This document shows, one piece after another, positions 1 to 5,532 of a DNA stretch of 5,532 nt. The notes under the pieces were generated by a model that was not told the DNA's origin, ran no database searches, and saw nothing but the letters and a program-made list of their open reading frames with translations. Within the stretch, counting starts at the first letter, position 1, and each line of letters opens with the position of its first letter. The position numbers and the translations under genes were made by a program. This DNA is from Bacteroidota bacterium (GTDB taxonomy: Bacteria > Bacteroidota > Bacteroidia > Chitinophagales > LD1). The DNA lies in contig JAFDYP010000642.1 of the NCBI GenBank assembly GCA_018267355.1, positions 1 to 5,532 on the forward strand, read 5' to 3'.

Positions 1-594
1 ACCTGTTTTCATGCGGCCTGATTCAAAACCAAGGGCGATCAGCTGTTCTGTAATGCCGGTTGCGGCCTTTTCTCCAGCTCTGCCCCCTCCAAAATGCTTT
101 TCGCCAATATGGATAAGACCATTGAGAAAGGTTCCATTGGTCAGTACGACAGCCTCCCCCTCTATATCCATGCCCATGGAGGTTCTGATACCTTTGACTA
201 CGCCATTTTTGACCAATAGGCCAGCTACCATATCTTGCCAGAAGTCGACATTTGGGGTTTGCTCCAGCATTTTACGCCATTCTGCCGCGAATAGCATCCT
301 GTCGTTTTGGGTGCGTGGACTCCACATGGCCGGGCCTTTGGACCGATTGAGCATCCTAAATTGGATCATACTTTTGTCGGACACAATACCCGAGTACCCA
401 CCTAGCGCGTCAATTTCGCGTACGATCTGGCCTTTGGCTATACCGCCCATGGCAGGGTTGCAGCTCATCTGGGCAAGGGTCTGCATATTCATCGTGACCA
501 GAAGGACACTGGAGCCCATATTGGCCGCGGCTGCGGCCGCTTCACATCCGGCATGGCCGGCCCCTACTACTATGACGTCGTATTTTTTAAACAT
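1..594 (-). CDS. mnmG: MnmG (GidA), tRNA uridine-5-carboxymethylaminomethyl modification enzyme, N-terminal part
   Basis: This is the first 198 residues of a protein usually about 620 residues long; the rest lies beyond the left edge. With MnmE, MnmG is an FAD-dependent enzyme that installs the carboxymethylaminomethyl group on wobble uridine 34 of certain tRNAs in the cytoplasm. The start ATG (complement of 592-594) gives MFKKYDVIVVGAGHAGCEAA, with the dinucleotide-binding GxGxxG at residues 11-16. Further family hallmarks are SCNPAMGGIAKG (44-55, with the conserved Cys45), REIDALGG (59-66), QFRMLNRSKGPA (78-89), VVLTNGTFLNG (149-159) and GGGRAGEKAATG (169-180). The reading frame ends at the edge in RMKTG, matching the start of the RLKTGTPPR segment of the E. 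coli protein. No frameshift is seen. There is no Shine-Dalgarno site before the ATG. Two parS-like palindromes lie 66-131 bp upstream. The family assignment is secure. Confidence 0.97.
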   Translation of the reverse strand, partial: MFKKYDVIVVGAGHAGCEAAAAAANMGSSVLLVTMNMQTLAQMSCNPAMGGIAKGQIVREIDALGGYSGIVSDKSMIQFRMLNRSKGPAMWSPRTQNDRMLFAAEWRKMLEQTPNVDFWQDMVAGLLVKNGVVKGIRTSMGMDIEGEAVVLTNGTFLNGLIHIGEKHFGGGRAGEKAATGITEQLIALGFESGRMKTG

Positions 595-651
595 GGAGAG
601 GGCAAAATTAACTATTACTATTGAGACGGGCTGGATATAACATTATTTCGG

Positions 652-683
652 ATAGCAGATGTTCCACGTGGAACATCTGCTAT
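652..683. repeat. Perfect 32-bp palindrome enclosing the first parS-like site
   Basis: All sixteen base pairs around the centre at 667/668 are complementary. The outer eight bases on each side read ATAGCAGA on the left and TCTGCTAT on the right, flanking the 16-bp parS core. The symmetry breaks at 651/684 (g against g). In RNA it could fold into a long hairpin, but no T-run follows on either strand, so it does not look like an intrinsic terminator. ParB sites normally need only about 16 bp, so the extra symmetry is more than the core requires. Confidence 0.9.
660..675. other. parS: parS-like centromere site 1 (ParB-binding palindrome)
   Basis: The sequence TGTTCCACGTGGAACA is a perfect 16-bp palindrome. 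It matches the established bacterial parS consensus TGTTnCACGTGAAACA except for the G that keeps the symmetry; fully symmetric C/G versions are also known as parS in other phyla. ParB binds such sites and loads onto neighbouring DNA to drive origin segregation. Its position beside mnmG, an often origin-proximal gene, fits. ParB itself is not encoded here, so binding is inferred from sequence. Confidence 0.88.
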
Positions 684-708
684 GATGGAACCCGGTTTGC
701 TTGGTTTT

Positions 709-724
709 TGTTCCACGTGGAACA
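709..724. other. parS: parS-like centromere site 2 (ParB-binding palindrome)
   Basis: This is a second identical copy of TGTTCCACGTGGAACA, with its centre 49 bp from that of the first site. The symmetry extends one base further on each side (708-725). The flanks differ completely from those of site 1, so the shared 16 bp is the conserved unit, as expected for a protein-binding site rather than a duplicated longer segment. It overlaps the downstream end of a candidate mnmG promoter. Confidence 0.88.
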
Positions 725-755
725 ATTTTATCCAAACCCTTATGTTGGCTCAAAA
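723..755 (-). promoter_or_regulatory. Candidate Bacteroidota-type promoter for mnmG
   Basis: Read on the minus strand, TTTTG (755-751) is followed after 20 bases by TAAAATTG (730-723). The Bacteroidota housekeeping promoter is a -33 TTG element, about 19-21 bases of spacer, and a -7 TAnnTTTG box. The -7 box here has one mismatch (A for the first T of TTTG) and the spacing is good. Transcription would begin inside or just past parS site 2 and give mnmG a leader of about 120 bases containing the 32-bp palindrome. This is inferred from motifs alone. Confidence 0.3.
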
Positions 756-892
756 CTCGCTCTATTACTAGCCTTAATGGCCTTACTAACAAATTCACAA
801 TTGCTTCAGGAACAGGTTGTCAATAAATTGCCCCATTCGGGAGTATCCTCGGTTTTCGGGCTTAGTCGGAAAAATTGCCTTTCCAAGAAGGG

Positions 893-925
893 ATTCCGTC
901 CAGTCGAAAAGCAATTCCGTCCGGT
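893..925. repeat. Short imperfect direct repeat next to the M61 stop codon
   Basis: The 12-bp unit ATTCCGTCCAGT (893-904) recurs as ATTCCGTCCGGT (914-925), 21 bp apart with one mismatch. Related AGTCG-AAAA text also occurs before each copy (864 onward and 902 onward). It lies directly after the end of the M61 coding region on the minus strand. It looks like a small local duplication; no function is apparent. Confidence 0.5.
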
Positions 926-2779
926 TTATTTGTTATCGGCTTCGAGCCAAGCTTTCCTGATCTTCAGTTGCTCAGGCGAGGGGTCTTTTGCCAAGGATAA
1001 AAGGTTGTAGGTGCTGGTTTCTGCCTTAAAGACCTTTGCCTGCAGCGTTTTCTTTTTGGTCTTCCCATTGGCGCCCTTTCTCAGTACCACCATTTTAAAT
1101 TTATCTCCGTCTTTGACTGTCTTGAGCCAATGCGCCCTGAACGATGCAAAATCAGCCGGAGCCAGCTTTTCTCCATTTACTGACAATATTTCATCGCCCT
1201 CCTGATAGCCCATTGTGCGGCCAAAGGCATTCAGGTTTTTCAGGCTGCTCACCACCAGGCGTTTCGCCTCAGGGTCATAGCCTACCCCAAAGCCACCAAA
1301 CGAATAGGAGGATTCTGTTTTGATCTTAGTGTAATCTACACCGGCATATCCCAGCACCTCTTTGAACGGCAGAGGCTTGCCACCGATGACGTGATCCTGC
1401 AGAAATTCCTTGATATCAGGCTTGGTGAGGCTGTAGATCTTGTCAAATAACTCCTGATCCTGAAATGCCCGATCCTTGCCATAGGTCTTAGCCAGATCAT
1501 TGATGAGATCCATTAGTCTGTATTTTCCCTCTGAGTCCTTGATCAGCTTCAGGTCGAGACACATGGAGATGAGAGCCCCCTTGGCATATACATTGGTATA
1601 CTGGTCTTTGTATTTGTCCAGGGCACCCAGGCTCAGCGCCGTGAAGGAGAGGGAATCATTGAAGCCAAACTGTGCTTCGTTCATTTCCTGCCGTATGGCA
1701 GAGAGGTATCCCTCGGGAGAGATCAGGCCATATCTCACCTGTACAGAGTGGGCATGATACTCTGTCGACCCTTCATACAGCCACAGGTGCTCGCTCATTT
1801 TCGGATTGTCAAAGTCAAAATTCGCGATCTCTTCAGAGTGGATATTCAATGGCGTCACGATGTGAAAGAATTCATGTGATGCTACATTTCTGACGGTGGA
1901 TGAGAGCGCCTCATCAGTGCCATCTATCAGATAGTACATAGAGCCATAAGAATGCTCCAGCGCTCCATAGCCTCCAGTCAGACCCTCGTGATCTGACAGA
2001 TAGATGAGGAAAGAATATTTCGATACGGGTAGATTGCCTCCCAGGTATTTGCCTTGGGCCTGTAGCAGTGTATCGATCCCTTTGGCTATTCCCGCCGCTG
2101 TTGCAGTTTTGGCAGGAGAGTAGACCGAGATCAGGATGTCGCTCTCGCCTATCCGCAGGTGAGCAGTATCAGGTACGGTATACATCACAGGGTTGTCCAC
2201 TACTTCGTTGTAGCTAGGCACGATGTACTGATCTTGCGTTTCACTATTGTCGCGATCTACCAGAGAGGTACTGCCAAAGAATTGGGGTGCATGAGTGATA
2301 TTGAGTTCATAGTACAGTTTCGTATGATGGCGGAAGTAGCCGATCATCGTATGAAAATTCAGGACAAAGCAGGTGTCAGGCTGAAAGTCACTACCTGCCG
2401 GCTCAAAAATTGGGTTATCTGTTTTTGAAGCATGATAGGTGTCACGCACGCGGTACGTGAGCTTGCCCAGCAGATTTGCATTCTGGATCTTCCAGCTATT
2501 AGTGTCTATGCGCGTCACCTCCAGCGTATTTCCCTTGCGGTCAAAGGCTTTAAAATCTTCCACAAAGCGCCCGAAATCATAAATAGAATAGGTGCCCGGT
2601 ACCATCTTAGGCAGACTGTATATGATGTCACTCTCGGTGAGCACCGGTGCAGTGACTTCTATGTTGAGCCTGCGGTCTGTCGTTTTGGTGAGGTCTATGG
2701 ATACGTGGTAAGCATTGTCTGCGGCCAGGGCTGCGATGGCCACATGGAGGACTGATAATAGCAAGGCAAATTTTCTCAT
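926..2779 (-). CDS. Exported M61-family (glycyl aminopeptidase-like) metallopeptidase with C-terminal PDZ domain
   Basis: This complete 617-residue protein is a zinc peptidase of family M61. The N-terminus (basic MRK, hydrophobic residues 4-18, then ALAA|D) is a Sec signal peptide probably cut near residue 19 or 20, so it acts in the periplasm or is secreted. Residues about 22-220 form the beta-rich M61 N-terminal region. The catalytic domain shows GGYGALEH (269-276), the zinc motif HEFFH (302-306) and WLYEGSTEY (333-341), whose Glu336 should be the third zinc ligand. A PDZ-like domain spans about 495-570 (FGGFGVG, then GDEILSVNG at 528-536), commonly used to hold peptide C-termini. All expected catalytic residues are present and the length is normal for the family. 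M61 enzymes remove N-terminal residues, with glycine and alanine preference in characterised members; the substrate here is unknown. It lies between lpxD and mnmG on the same strand, but the 126-bp and 331-bp gaps argue for separate transcription. Confidence 0.93.
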   Translation of the reverse strand: MRKFALLLSVLHVAIAALAADNAYHVSIDLTKTTDRRLNIEVTAPVLTESDIIYSLPKMVPGTYSIYDFGRFVEDFKAFDRKGNTLEVTRIDTNSWKIQNANLLGKLTYRVRDTYHASKTDNPIFEPAGSDFQPDTCFVLNFHTMIGYFRHHTKLYYELNITHAPQFFGSTSLVDRDNSETQDQYIVPSYNEVVDNPVMYTVPDTAHLRIGESDILISVYSPAKTATAAGIAKGIDTLLQAQGKYLGGNLPVSKYSFLIYLSDHEGLTGGYGALEHSYGSMYYLIDGTDEALSSTVRNVASHEFFHIVTPLNIHSEEIANFDFDNPKMSEHLWLYEGSTEYHAHSVQVRYGLISPEGYLSAIRQEMNEAQFGFNDSLSFTALSLGALDKYKDQYTNVYAKGALISMCLDLKLIKDSEGKYRLMDLINDLAKTYGKDRAFQDQELFDKIYSLTKPDIKEFLQDHVIGGKPLPFKEVLGYAGVDYTKIKTESSYSFGGFGVGYDPEAKRLVVSSLKNLNAFGRTMGYQEGDEILSVNGEKLAPADFASFRAHWLKTVKDGDKFKMVVLRKGANGKTKKKTLQAKVFKAETSTYNLLSLAKDPSPEQLKIRKAWLEADNK

Positions 2780-2905
2780 GATGCGGTTTATATAGTATAA
2801 ATGTGTAAAGTTAAGACTGTTTCCACGTGGAAAATGTGCGAAACAGATAAATTATATTGTTGATAATCAATTAATTATATTGTCTTATCGGTTCAAAATC
2901 AATTT
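2780..2905. other. AT-rich spacer upstream of the M61 gene
   Basis: This 126-bp gap lies between lpxD and the M61 gene and probably holds the M61 promoter. The part at 2841-2905 is strongly AT-rich. It contains a 13-bp near-exact direct repeat (2848-2860 and 2871-2883, one mismatch, both ending AATTATATTGT). On the minus strand it also has TTATCAACA (2866-2858), one mismatch from the DnaA box TTATCCACA. A weak -7-like TAACTTTA (minus strand, about 2814-2807) is possible, but no matching -33 element is seen. A parS-like variant sits at 2820-2833. I see no terminator hairpin for lpxD. Confidence 0.5.
2820..2833. other. Weaker parS-like palindrome, site 3
   Basis: TTTCCACGTGGAAA is a perfect 14-bp palindrome with the same TCCACGTGGA centre as the two sites by mnmG. 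Aligned over 16 bases it matches them at 13; the mismatches are at positions 1, 2 and 15, including the outer G and C that are well conserved in parS. It lies in a non-coding spacer, unlike the other CACGTG occurrences in this window, which are inside lpxD. It may be a low-affinity or degenerate ParB site, or an operator for the M61 gene. Confidence 0.5.
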
Positions 2906-3841
2906 TTAAAGTTTGCGCAGTTTTTCCCACATATCCGGCAGCATTTTGATGATCGCAAACTGACGGGAGGCCCGGTGTACCTCTTCTGCCGGTGTGCCGA
3001 GGTAGGTCTTGCCGCCCTCCAGAGATTTGGCTGAGGCACTACTGCCCAGCAGCACAGCCCTATCACCCACAGAAATGTTTTTGCTGAGGGCTGCTTTGCC
3101 ATATAGTGTCACGTGGTTACCCACACGGACATTGCCTGCTATGCCCACCTGAGCGCAGAGGATACAGTGCATCCCTACGGTGGCATCATGGCCTATATGT
3201 ACCTGGCTATCCAGTTTGGTGCCTTTTCCCACTACTGTGTCTGCAGATACGCCAGCATCTATAGTGCAGCCGCTGCCTATCTCTACATCGTCATGTATCA
3301 CTGCGCGGCCTACGGTATGCATCTTGTCATAGTGTGTACCGCGGCCTTTGTAGTAGAAGGCATCGGCTCCTATCGTACTATTGCCGTGTATGATCACGCG
3401 GTCTCCTATCACGGAGTGGGCATAGATGGTCACATGGGGATAGATGATACAGTCACTGCCTATAGTCACGTGGTCGCCCACATATGCAGAGGGATATATC
3501 ACCGTACCCGGGCCTATCTGCGCAGTCGGGGCTATGTTTGCACCGCTGAAAGCCTGTGGCCGCATGGCGATGGCCAGGTCATTATATGCGCGAAATGGAT
3601 CCTCAGTATAGAGCAGCGTCTTGCCGGCAGGAGCGTCTACTTTCTTATTGATGAAGATAAATGTAGCGGCAGAGGAGAGCACAAAGTTGTAATACTTCTC
3701 ATGGTCCACAAATGTGATATCGCCCGGAGCTACATTATGTATCTCATTCATACCGGTCACGACGCCTGCCGCACCTCCGATGATCTCTGCTCCTGTCTGT
3801 AGTGCTATCTCTCCGACAGCAATAGGTTTTGGAAACTGCAT
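2906..3841 (-). CDS. lpxD: LpxD-type UDP-3-O-acylglucosamine N-acyltransferase
   Basis: LpxD adds the amide-linked 3-hydroxyacyl chain (from acyl-ACP) to UDP-3-O-acylglucosamine, the third step of lipid A synthesis, in the cytoplasm. From the ATG at 3841 the protein has 311 residues and begins MQFPKPIAVGEIA. An in-frame upstream start at 3973 would add 44 residues, but they do not resemble the family and would run across the divergent gene's start, so it was not used. The N-terminal domain (to about 95) carries ITFVDHEKYYNFVL, where Phe44 and Tyr50 appear to match uridine-contacting residues of known LpxD. Residues 100-275 are left-handed hexapeptide repeats (IGPGTVIYPS, VTIGSD, CIIYPHVTI). 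His218 in HIGHDATVG aligns with catalytic His239 of E. coli, and QVGIAG (231-236) is typical. LGTPAEEVHR and a C-terminal helix end the protein. The TIDRGAL motif of E. coli reads TIDAGVS here. No lpxC, fabZ or lpxA is adjacent, so it may be a second LpxD-like paralogue. Confidence 0.9.
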   Translation of the reverse strand: MQFPKPIAVGEIALQTGAEIIGGAAGVVTGMNEIHNVAPGDITFVDHEKYYNFVLSSAATFIFINKKVDAPAGKTLLYTEDPFRAYNDLAIAMRPQAFSGANIAPTAQIGPGTVIYPSAYVGDHVTIGSDCIIYPHVTIYAHSVIGDRVIIHGNSTIGADAFYYKGRGTHYDKMHTVGRAVIHDDVEIGSGCTIDAGVSADTVVGKGTKLDSQVHIGHDATVGMHCILCAQVGIAGNVRVGNHVTLYGKAALSKNISVGDRAVLLGSSASAKSLEGGKTYLGTPAEEVHRASRQFAIIKMLPDMWEKLRKL

Positions 3842-3942
3842 GTTTCTCAGAATAATGGGCGGCAAGTTAGCCAGAAATAATAAAGGCGCTTTTGGTATCT
3901 TTACGCATAGGCCACGCGATTGAACTAAAAGGTAAACACAAA
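3842..3942. other. Divergent intergenic region between lpxD and the small membrane protein gene
   Basis: The two genes start 101 bp apart facing outward, so promoters for both should lie here. Only partial matches to TAnnTTTG are visible: TATCTTTA on the plus strand (3896-3903) for the small gene, and TATTTCTG on the minus strand (about 3879-3872) for lpxD, each with one mismatch. Neither has a TTG at the expected distance upstream. No operator-like palindrome or riboswitch-like structure is evident. Confidence 0.4.
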
Positions 3943-4431
3943 ATGAATTTTTGGAAAAGTATAGCATTGGCACTTATCCCAATAGCTGTCATCGCACTGC
4001 GGATATATCAGCTGAAAAAGCGGGTCGATAAGCAGAGCGAAGATCCACGAGTGGATGATGCAGAGGTATTCCGGCAAAATGCGATCAGGGTGCATGTAGA
4101 CTATGCACTGTGCGTGATCAGAGACAGCAGCTATAGCTATGAGCAGAGTGTGGCTCATGGCCGTGTGGCGGCGATGAATGTGCTGAGCGGCGATGAAATG
4201 AGCAATATAGAGCTGCGTACCAAAAGCCAGCTCCTGGTACAGTATCCCTGCCGCCTGGCAGATGGTGCAGATAGGGTCTACCAGATACCGATATATGGTA
4301 TGACCAAGGATAACTTTGATATGCGGTTTATATCCAATGATATCTATCTCTACATAAGCAAGCAAGATCACACACGCTGTATGCTGGATATGGGAGACAG
4401 GCAGATGTGGGGCCAGTGCAAGGAGGTCTAA
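3943..4431 (+). CDS. Hypothetical single-pass membrane-anchored protein
   Basis: I do not recognise this 162-residue protein. It starts [20 protein letters not shown], a hydrophobic stretch (about residues 6-19) followed by the basic segment [11 protein letters not shown]. This suggests an N-terminal membrane anchor or uncleaved signal, with the remaining ~130 residues forming a small polar soluble domain. That domain has four cysteines (57, 103, 146, 159) and many aromatic residues ([30 protein letters not shown]); no catalytic motif stands out. An in-frame TTG at 3892 would add 17 residues, but they are charged and lie before the membrane segment, while the ATG at 3943 has an A-rich upstream stretch and AAAGG about 10 bases before it, so the ATG is preferred. 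It is followed 56 bp later by gcvT on the same strand, so co-transcription is possible. Its normal length and intact frame support a real gene; the function is unknown. Confidence 0.75.
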   Translation: MNFWKSIALALIPIAVIALRIYQLKKRVDKQSEDPRVDDAEVFRQNAIRVHVDYALCVIRDSSYSYEQSVAHGRVAAMNVLSGDEMSNIELRTKSQLLVQYPCRLADGADRVYQIPIYGMTKDNFDMRFISNDIYLYISKQDHTRCMLDMGDRQMWGQCKEV

Positions 4432-4461
4432 AATCAGCCCATAAATCTCAAAAGCATATCT

Positions 4462-4469
4462 TACATTTG
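4462..4469 (+). promoter_or_regulatory. Candidate -7 promoter box for gcvT
   Basis: TACATTTG is an exact match to the Bacteroidota -7 consensus TAnnTTTG and lies 18 bases before the gcvT start, inside the 56-bp gap after the small membrane protein gene. No TTG is found at the usual distance upstream, so only half of the promoter is visible. If used, gcvT would have a very short leader and need not depend on the upstream gene for transcription. Confidence 0.3.
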
Positions 4470-4487
4470 GCGCACTCAAATCAGGAT

Positions 4488-5532
4488 ATGCAAAATACCT
4501 CTCTCACACACATACATCAGACTTTGGGCGCCAAAATGGTTCCTTTCGCAGGCTTTAATATGCCCGTATCTTATGCCGGCATCACCCAGGAGCACAATGC
4601 TGTGCGCAATAGCGTGGGGGTATTTGATGTGTCGCACATGGGAGAGTTTATCCTGAGTGGCCCTAAGGCGCTGGACCTGATACAACTGGTCACGACAAAC
4701 GATGCATCTAAGCTGACCGATGGCAAAGTGCAATACTCCTGCATGACCAATGATCAGGGTGGTATAGTAGATGATCTGCTGGTCTATCGTATCAATGCAG
4801 AGAAATACTACCTGGTGGTCAATGCCTCTAACATAGAAAAGGATTGGAACTGGATCAGTAGTCACAATAGCTTTGGAGTAGACATGAAGAACGTGAGTCC
4901 GGACACCAGCCTGCTGGCGGTACAGGGCCCGGATGCGATCAAGGCGCTGCAGAAACTAACTGATACGGACCTGAGCGCCATACCTTATTACGCCTTTGCT
5001 ATCGGTACCTTTGCCGGTATATCAGATGTGATCATATCCAATACCGGTTATACCGGCTCAGGCGGTTTTGAGCTTTATGTGAAAAATGAGGACGCGGAGA
5101 AACTGTGGTATGCCGTATTTGAAGCCGGCAATGAATTTGGCATACAGCCATGTGGACTTGGCTGCCGCGATACGCTCCGCCTGGAGAAAGCTTTCTGCCT
5201 GTATGGCAATGATATCAATGACACCACCTCTCCTATCGAGGCTGGCCTCGGTTGGATCACAAAATTCACCAAAACGTTTGTCCACTCTGATTATCACAAG
5301 CAACTGAAAGAAACAGGAGTGAAGCAAAAGCTAGTGGGCTTTGAGATGATAGACCGCGGCATACCTCGCCAGCACTACAAGATCAAAGACGCAGACGGCA
5401 ACGAGATAGGAGAGGTGACATCAGGCACCCAATCTCCTACCCTCAATAGGGCAATCGGCCTCGGCTATGTCAAAACAGAATTCTCGGCCATAGGCACAGA
5501 GATATTCATAGATATCCGCAACTCACTGGTCA
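4488..5532 (+). CDS. gcvT: GcvT, aminomethyltransferase (T protein) of the glycine cleavage system, nearly complete
   Basis: The T protein takes the aminomethyl group from the lipoyl arm of H protein, releases ammonia and forms 5,10-methylene-tetrahydrofolate in the cytoplasm. The 348 codons visible, from the ATG at 4488, are open to the right edge; family members have about 360-365 residues, so only a short C-terminal piece is missing. The protein opens [20 protein letters not shown]. Recognised motifs are [11 protein letters not shown] (21-31), [10 protein letters not shown] (44-53), TTNDASKL (69-76), [11 protein letters not shown] (91-101), [12 protein letters not shown] (186-197), [10 protein letters not shown] (227-236), LYGNDI (238-243) and PIEAGLGW (249-256). 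Asp96 corresponds to the conserved catalytic Asp101 of characterised T proteins. AGGA sits only one base before the ATG, too close to be a good ribosome site. Neither gcvH nor gcvP is in the window. Small departures from common family text (Cys226 and Lys234) do not touch known catalytic residues. Confidence 0.96.
   Translation, partial: MQNTSLTHIHQTLGAKMVPFAGFNMPVSYAGITQEHNAVRNSVGVFDVSHMGEFILSGPKALDLIQLVTTNDASKLTDGKVQYSCMTNDQGGIVDDLLVYRINAEKYYLVVNASNIEKDWNWISSHNSFGVDMKNVSPDTSLLAVQGPDAIKALQKLTDTDLSAIPYYAFAIGTFAGISDVIISNTGYTGSGGFELYVKNEDAEKLWYAVFEAGNEFGIQPCGLGCRDTLRLEKAFCLYGNDINDTTSPIEAGLGWITKFTKTFVHSDYHKQLKETGVKQKLVGFEMIDRGIPRQHYKIKDADGNEIGEVTSGTQSPTLNRAIGLGYVKTEFSAIGTEIFIDIRNSLV

Larger units (their letters stand above)
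595..925. other. Non-coding spacer between mnmG and the M61 peptidase gene, carrying two parS-like sites
   Basis: This 331-bp gap separates two minus-strand genes. It holds two perfect parS-like palindromes (660-675 and 709-724), a candidate mnmG promoter (723-755, minus strand) and a short imperfect direct repeat next to the M61 stop codon (893-925). I find no tRNA, no rRNA and no hairpin followed by a T-run that would serve as an intrinsic terminator for the M61 gene. A plus-strand reading frame crosses the gap (about 621-1010), but it runs into the end of the M61 gene and has no recognisable protein character. The 795-892 part holds nothing I can name. Confidence 0.75.

Noticed and set aside
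603..610. Exact TAATTTTG -7 box on the minus strand just before mnmG
   Set aside because: It would place the transcription start within a few bases of the ATG and has no -33 TTG at the right distance, so it is probably coincidental in AT-rich text.
652..683. Palindrome as an intrinsic transcription terminator for the M61 gene
   Set aside because: No T-run follows the hairpin on either strand, and the parS core explains its centre better.
728..736. DnaA-box-like TTATCCAAA on the plus strand
   Set aside because: It has one mismatch and is isolated; with no cluster of boxes nearby it does not support an origin in this spacer.
810..925. Open minus-strand frame continuing past the M61 stop codon
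   Set aside because: About 39 codons stay open after the TAA, but there is no ATG at the start, part of it is the direct repeat, and the M61 protein already ends in a normal family-like way, so it does not look like a broken extension.
621..1010. Plus-strand reading frame of 129 codons across the mnmG-M61 spacer
   Set aside because: It overlaps the last 85 bases of the well-supported M61 gene on the other strand, contains both parS palindromes in its coding frame, and has no recognisable protein features.
3106..3475. Further CACGTG cores at about 3111 and 3466
   Set aside because: They lie inside lpxD, encode the repeated H-V-T codons of hexapeptide repeats, and their flanks do not match the parS palindrome.
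3113..3802. Plus-strand frame of 229 codons opposite lpxD
   Set aside because: It lies wholly antisense to the clear hexapeptide-repeat gene; its regularity comes from the repeated codons of the LpxD repeats.
3925..4865. Two long minus-strand frames (184 and 129 codons) opposite the small membrane protein gene and gcvT
   Set aside because: The second is antisense to conserved gcvT sequence and the first to the small gene; both appear to be shadows of codon use, with no family resemblance.

Overview
This 5.5-kb stretch looks like chromosomal DNA from a member of the Bacteroidota, possibly near the Chitinophagia. That placement rests on the style of the proteins (an LpxD with the Bacteroidota-type core, an exported M61 protease with a PDZ domain, and the GcvT sequence), on the absence of convincing Shine-Dalgarno sites, and on a few matches to the Bacteroidota -7 promoter box TAnnTTTG. 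The taxonomic call is an inference from memory of these families, not from a search.

Layout. The left two thirds is read on the minus strand: the start of mnmG (tRNA wobble-uridine modification, cut by the left edge), a 331-bp non-coding spacer, a complete exported M61-family metallopeptidase, a 126-bp AT-rich spacer, and a complete lpxD-type acyltransferase. A 101-bp divergent spacer follows. The right third is read on the plus strand: a small membrane-anchored protein of unknown function, then gcvT (aminomethyltransferase of the glycine cleavage system), which lacks only its last residues at the right edge.

The most notable non-coding signal is a set of parS-like centromere sites. Two perfect 16-bp palindromes, TGTTCCACGTGGAACA, lie 49 bp apart just upstream of mnmG, and a weaker 14-bp relative lies upstream of the M61 gene about 2.1 kb away. 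The first sits inside a perfect 32-bp palindrome. Such sites bind the chromosome-partitioning protein ParB and cluster near the replication origin; mnmG (gidA) is itself often close to the origin. The window is therefore probably origin-proximal, although no convincing oriC (DnaA-box cluster) and no parA/parB are present.

The genes otherwise serve unrelated housekeeping roles: tRNA modification, periplasmic proteolysis, lipid A synthesis and one-carbon metabolism. Apart from the small unknown gene next to gcvT, I see no sign of a new multi-gene system, mobile element, CRISPR array or RNA gene.
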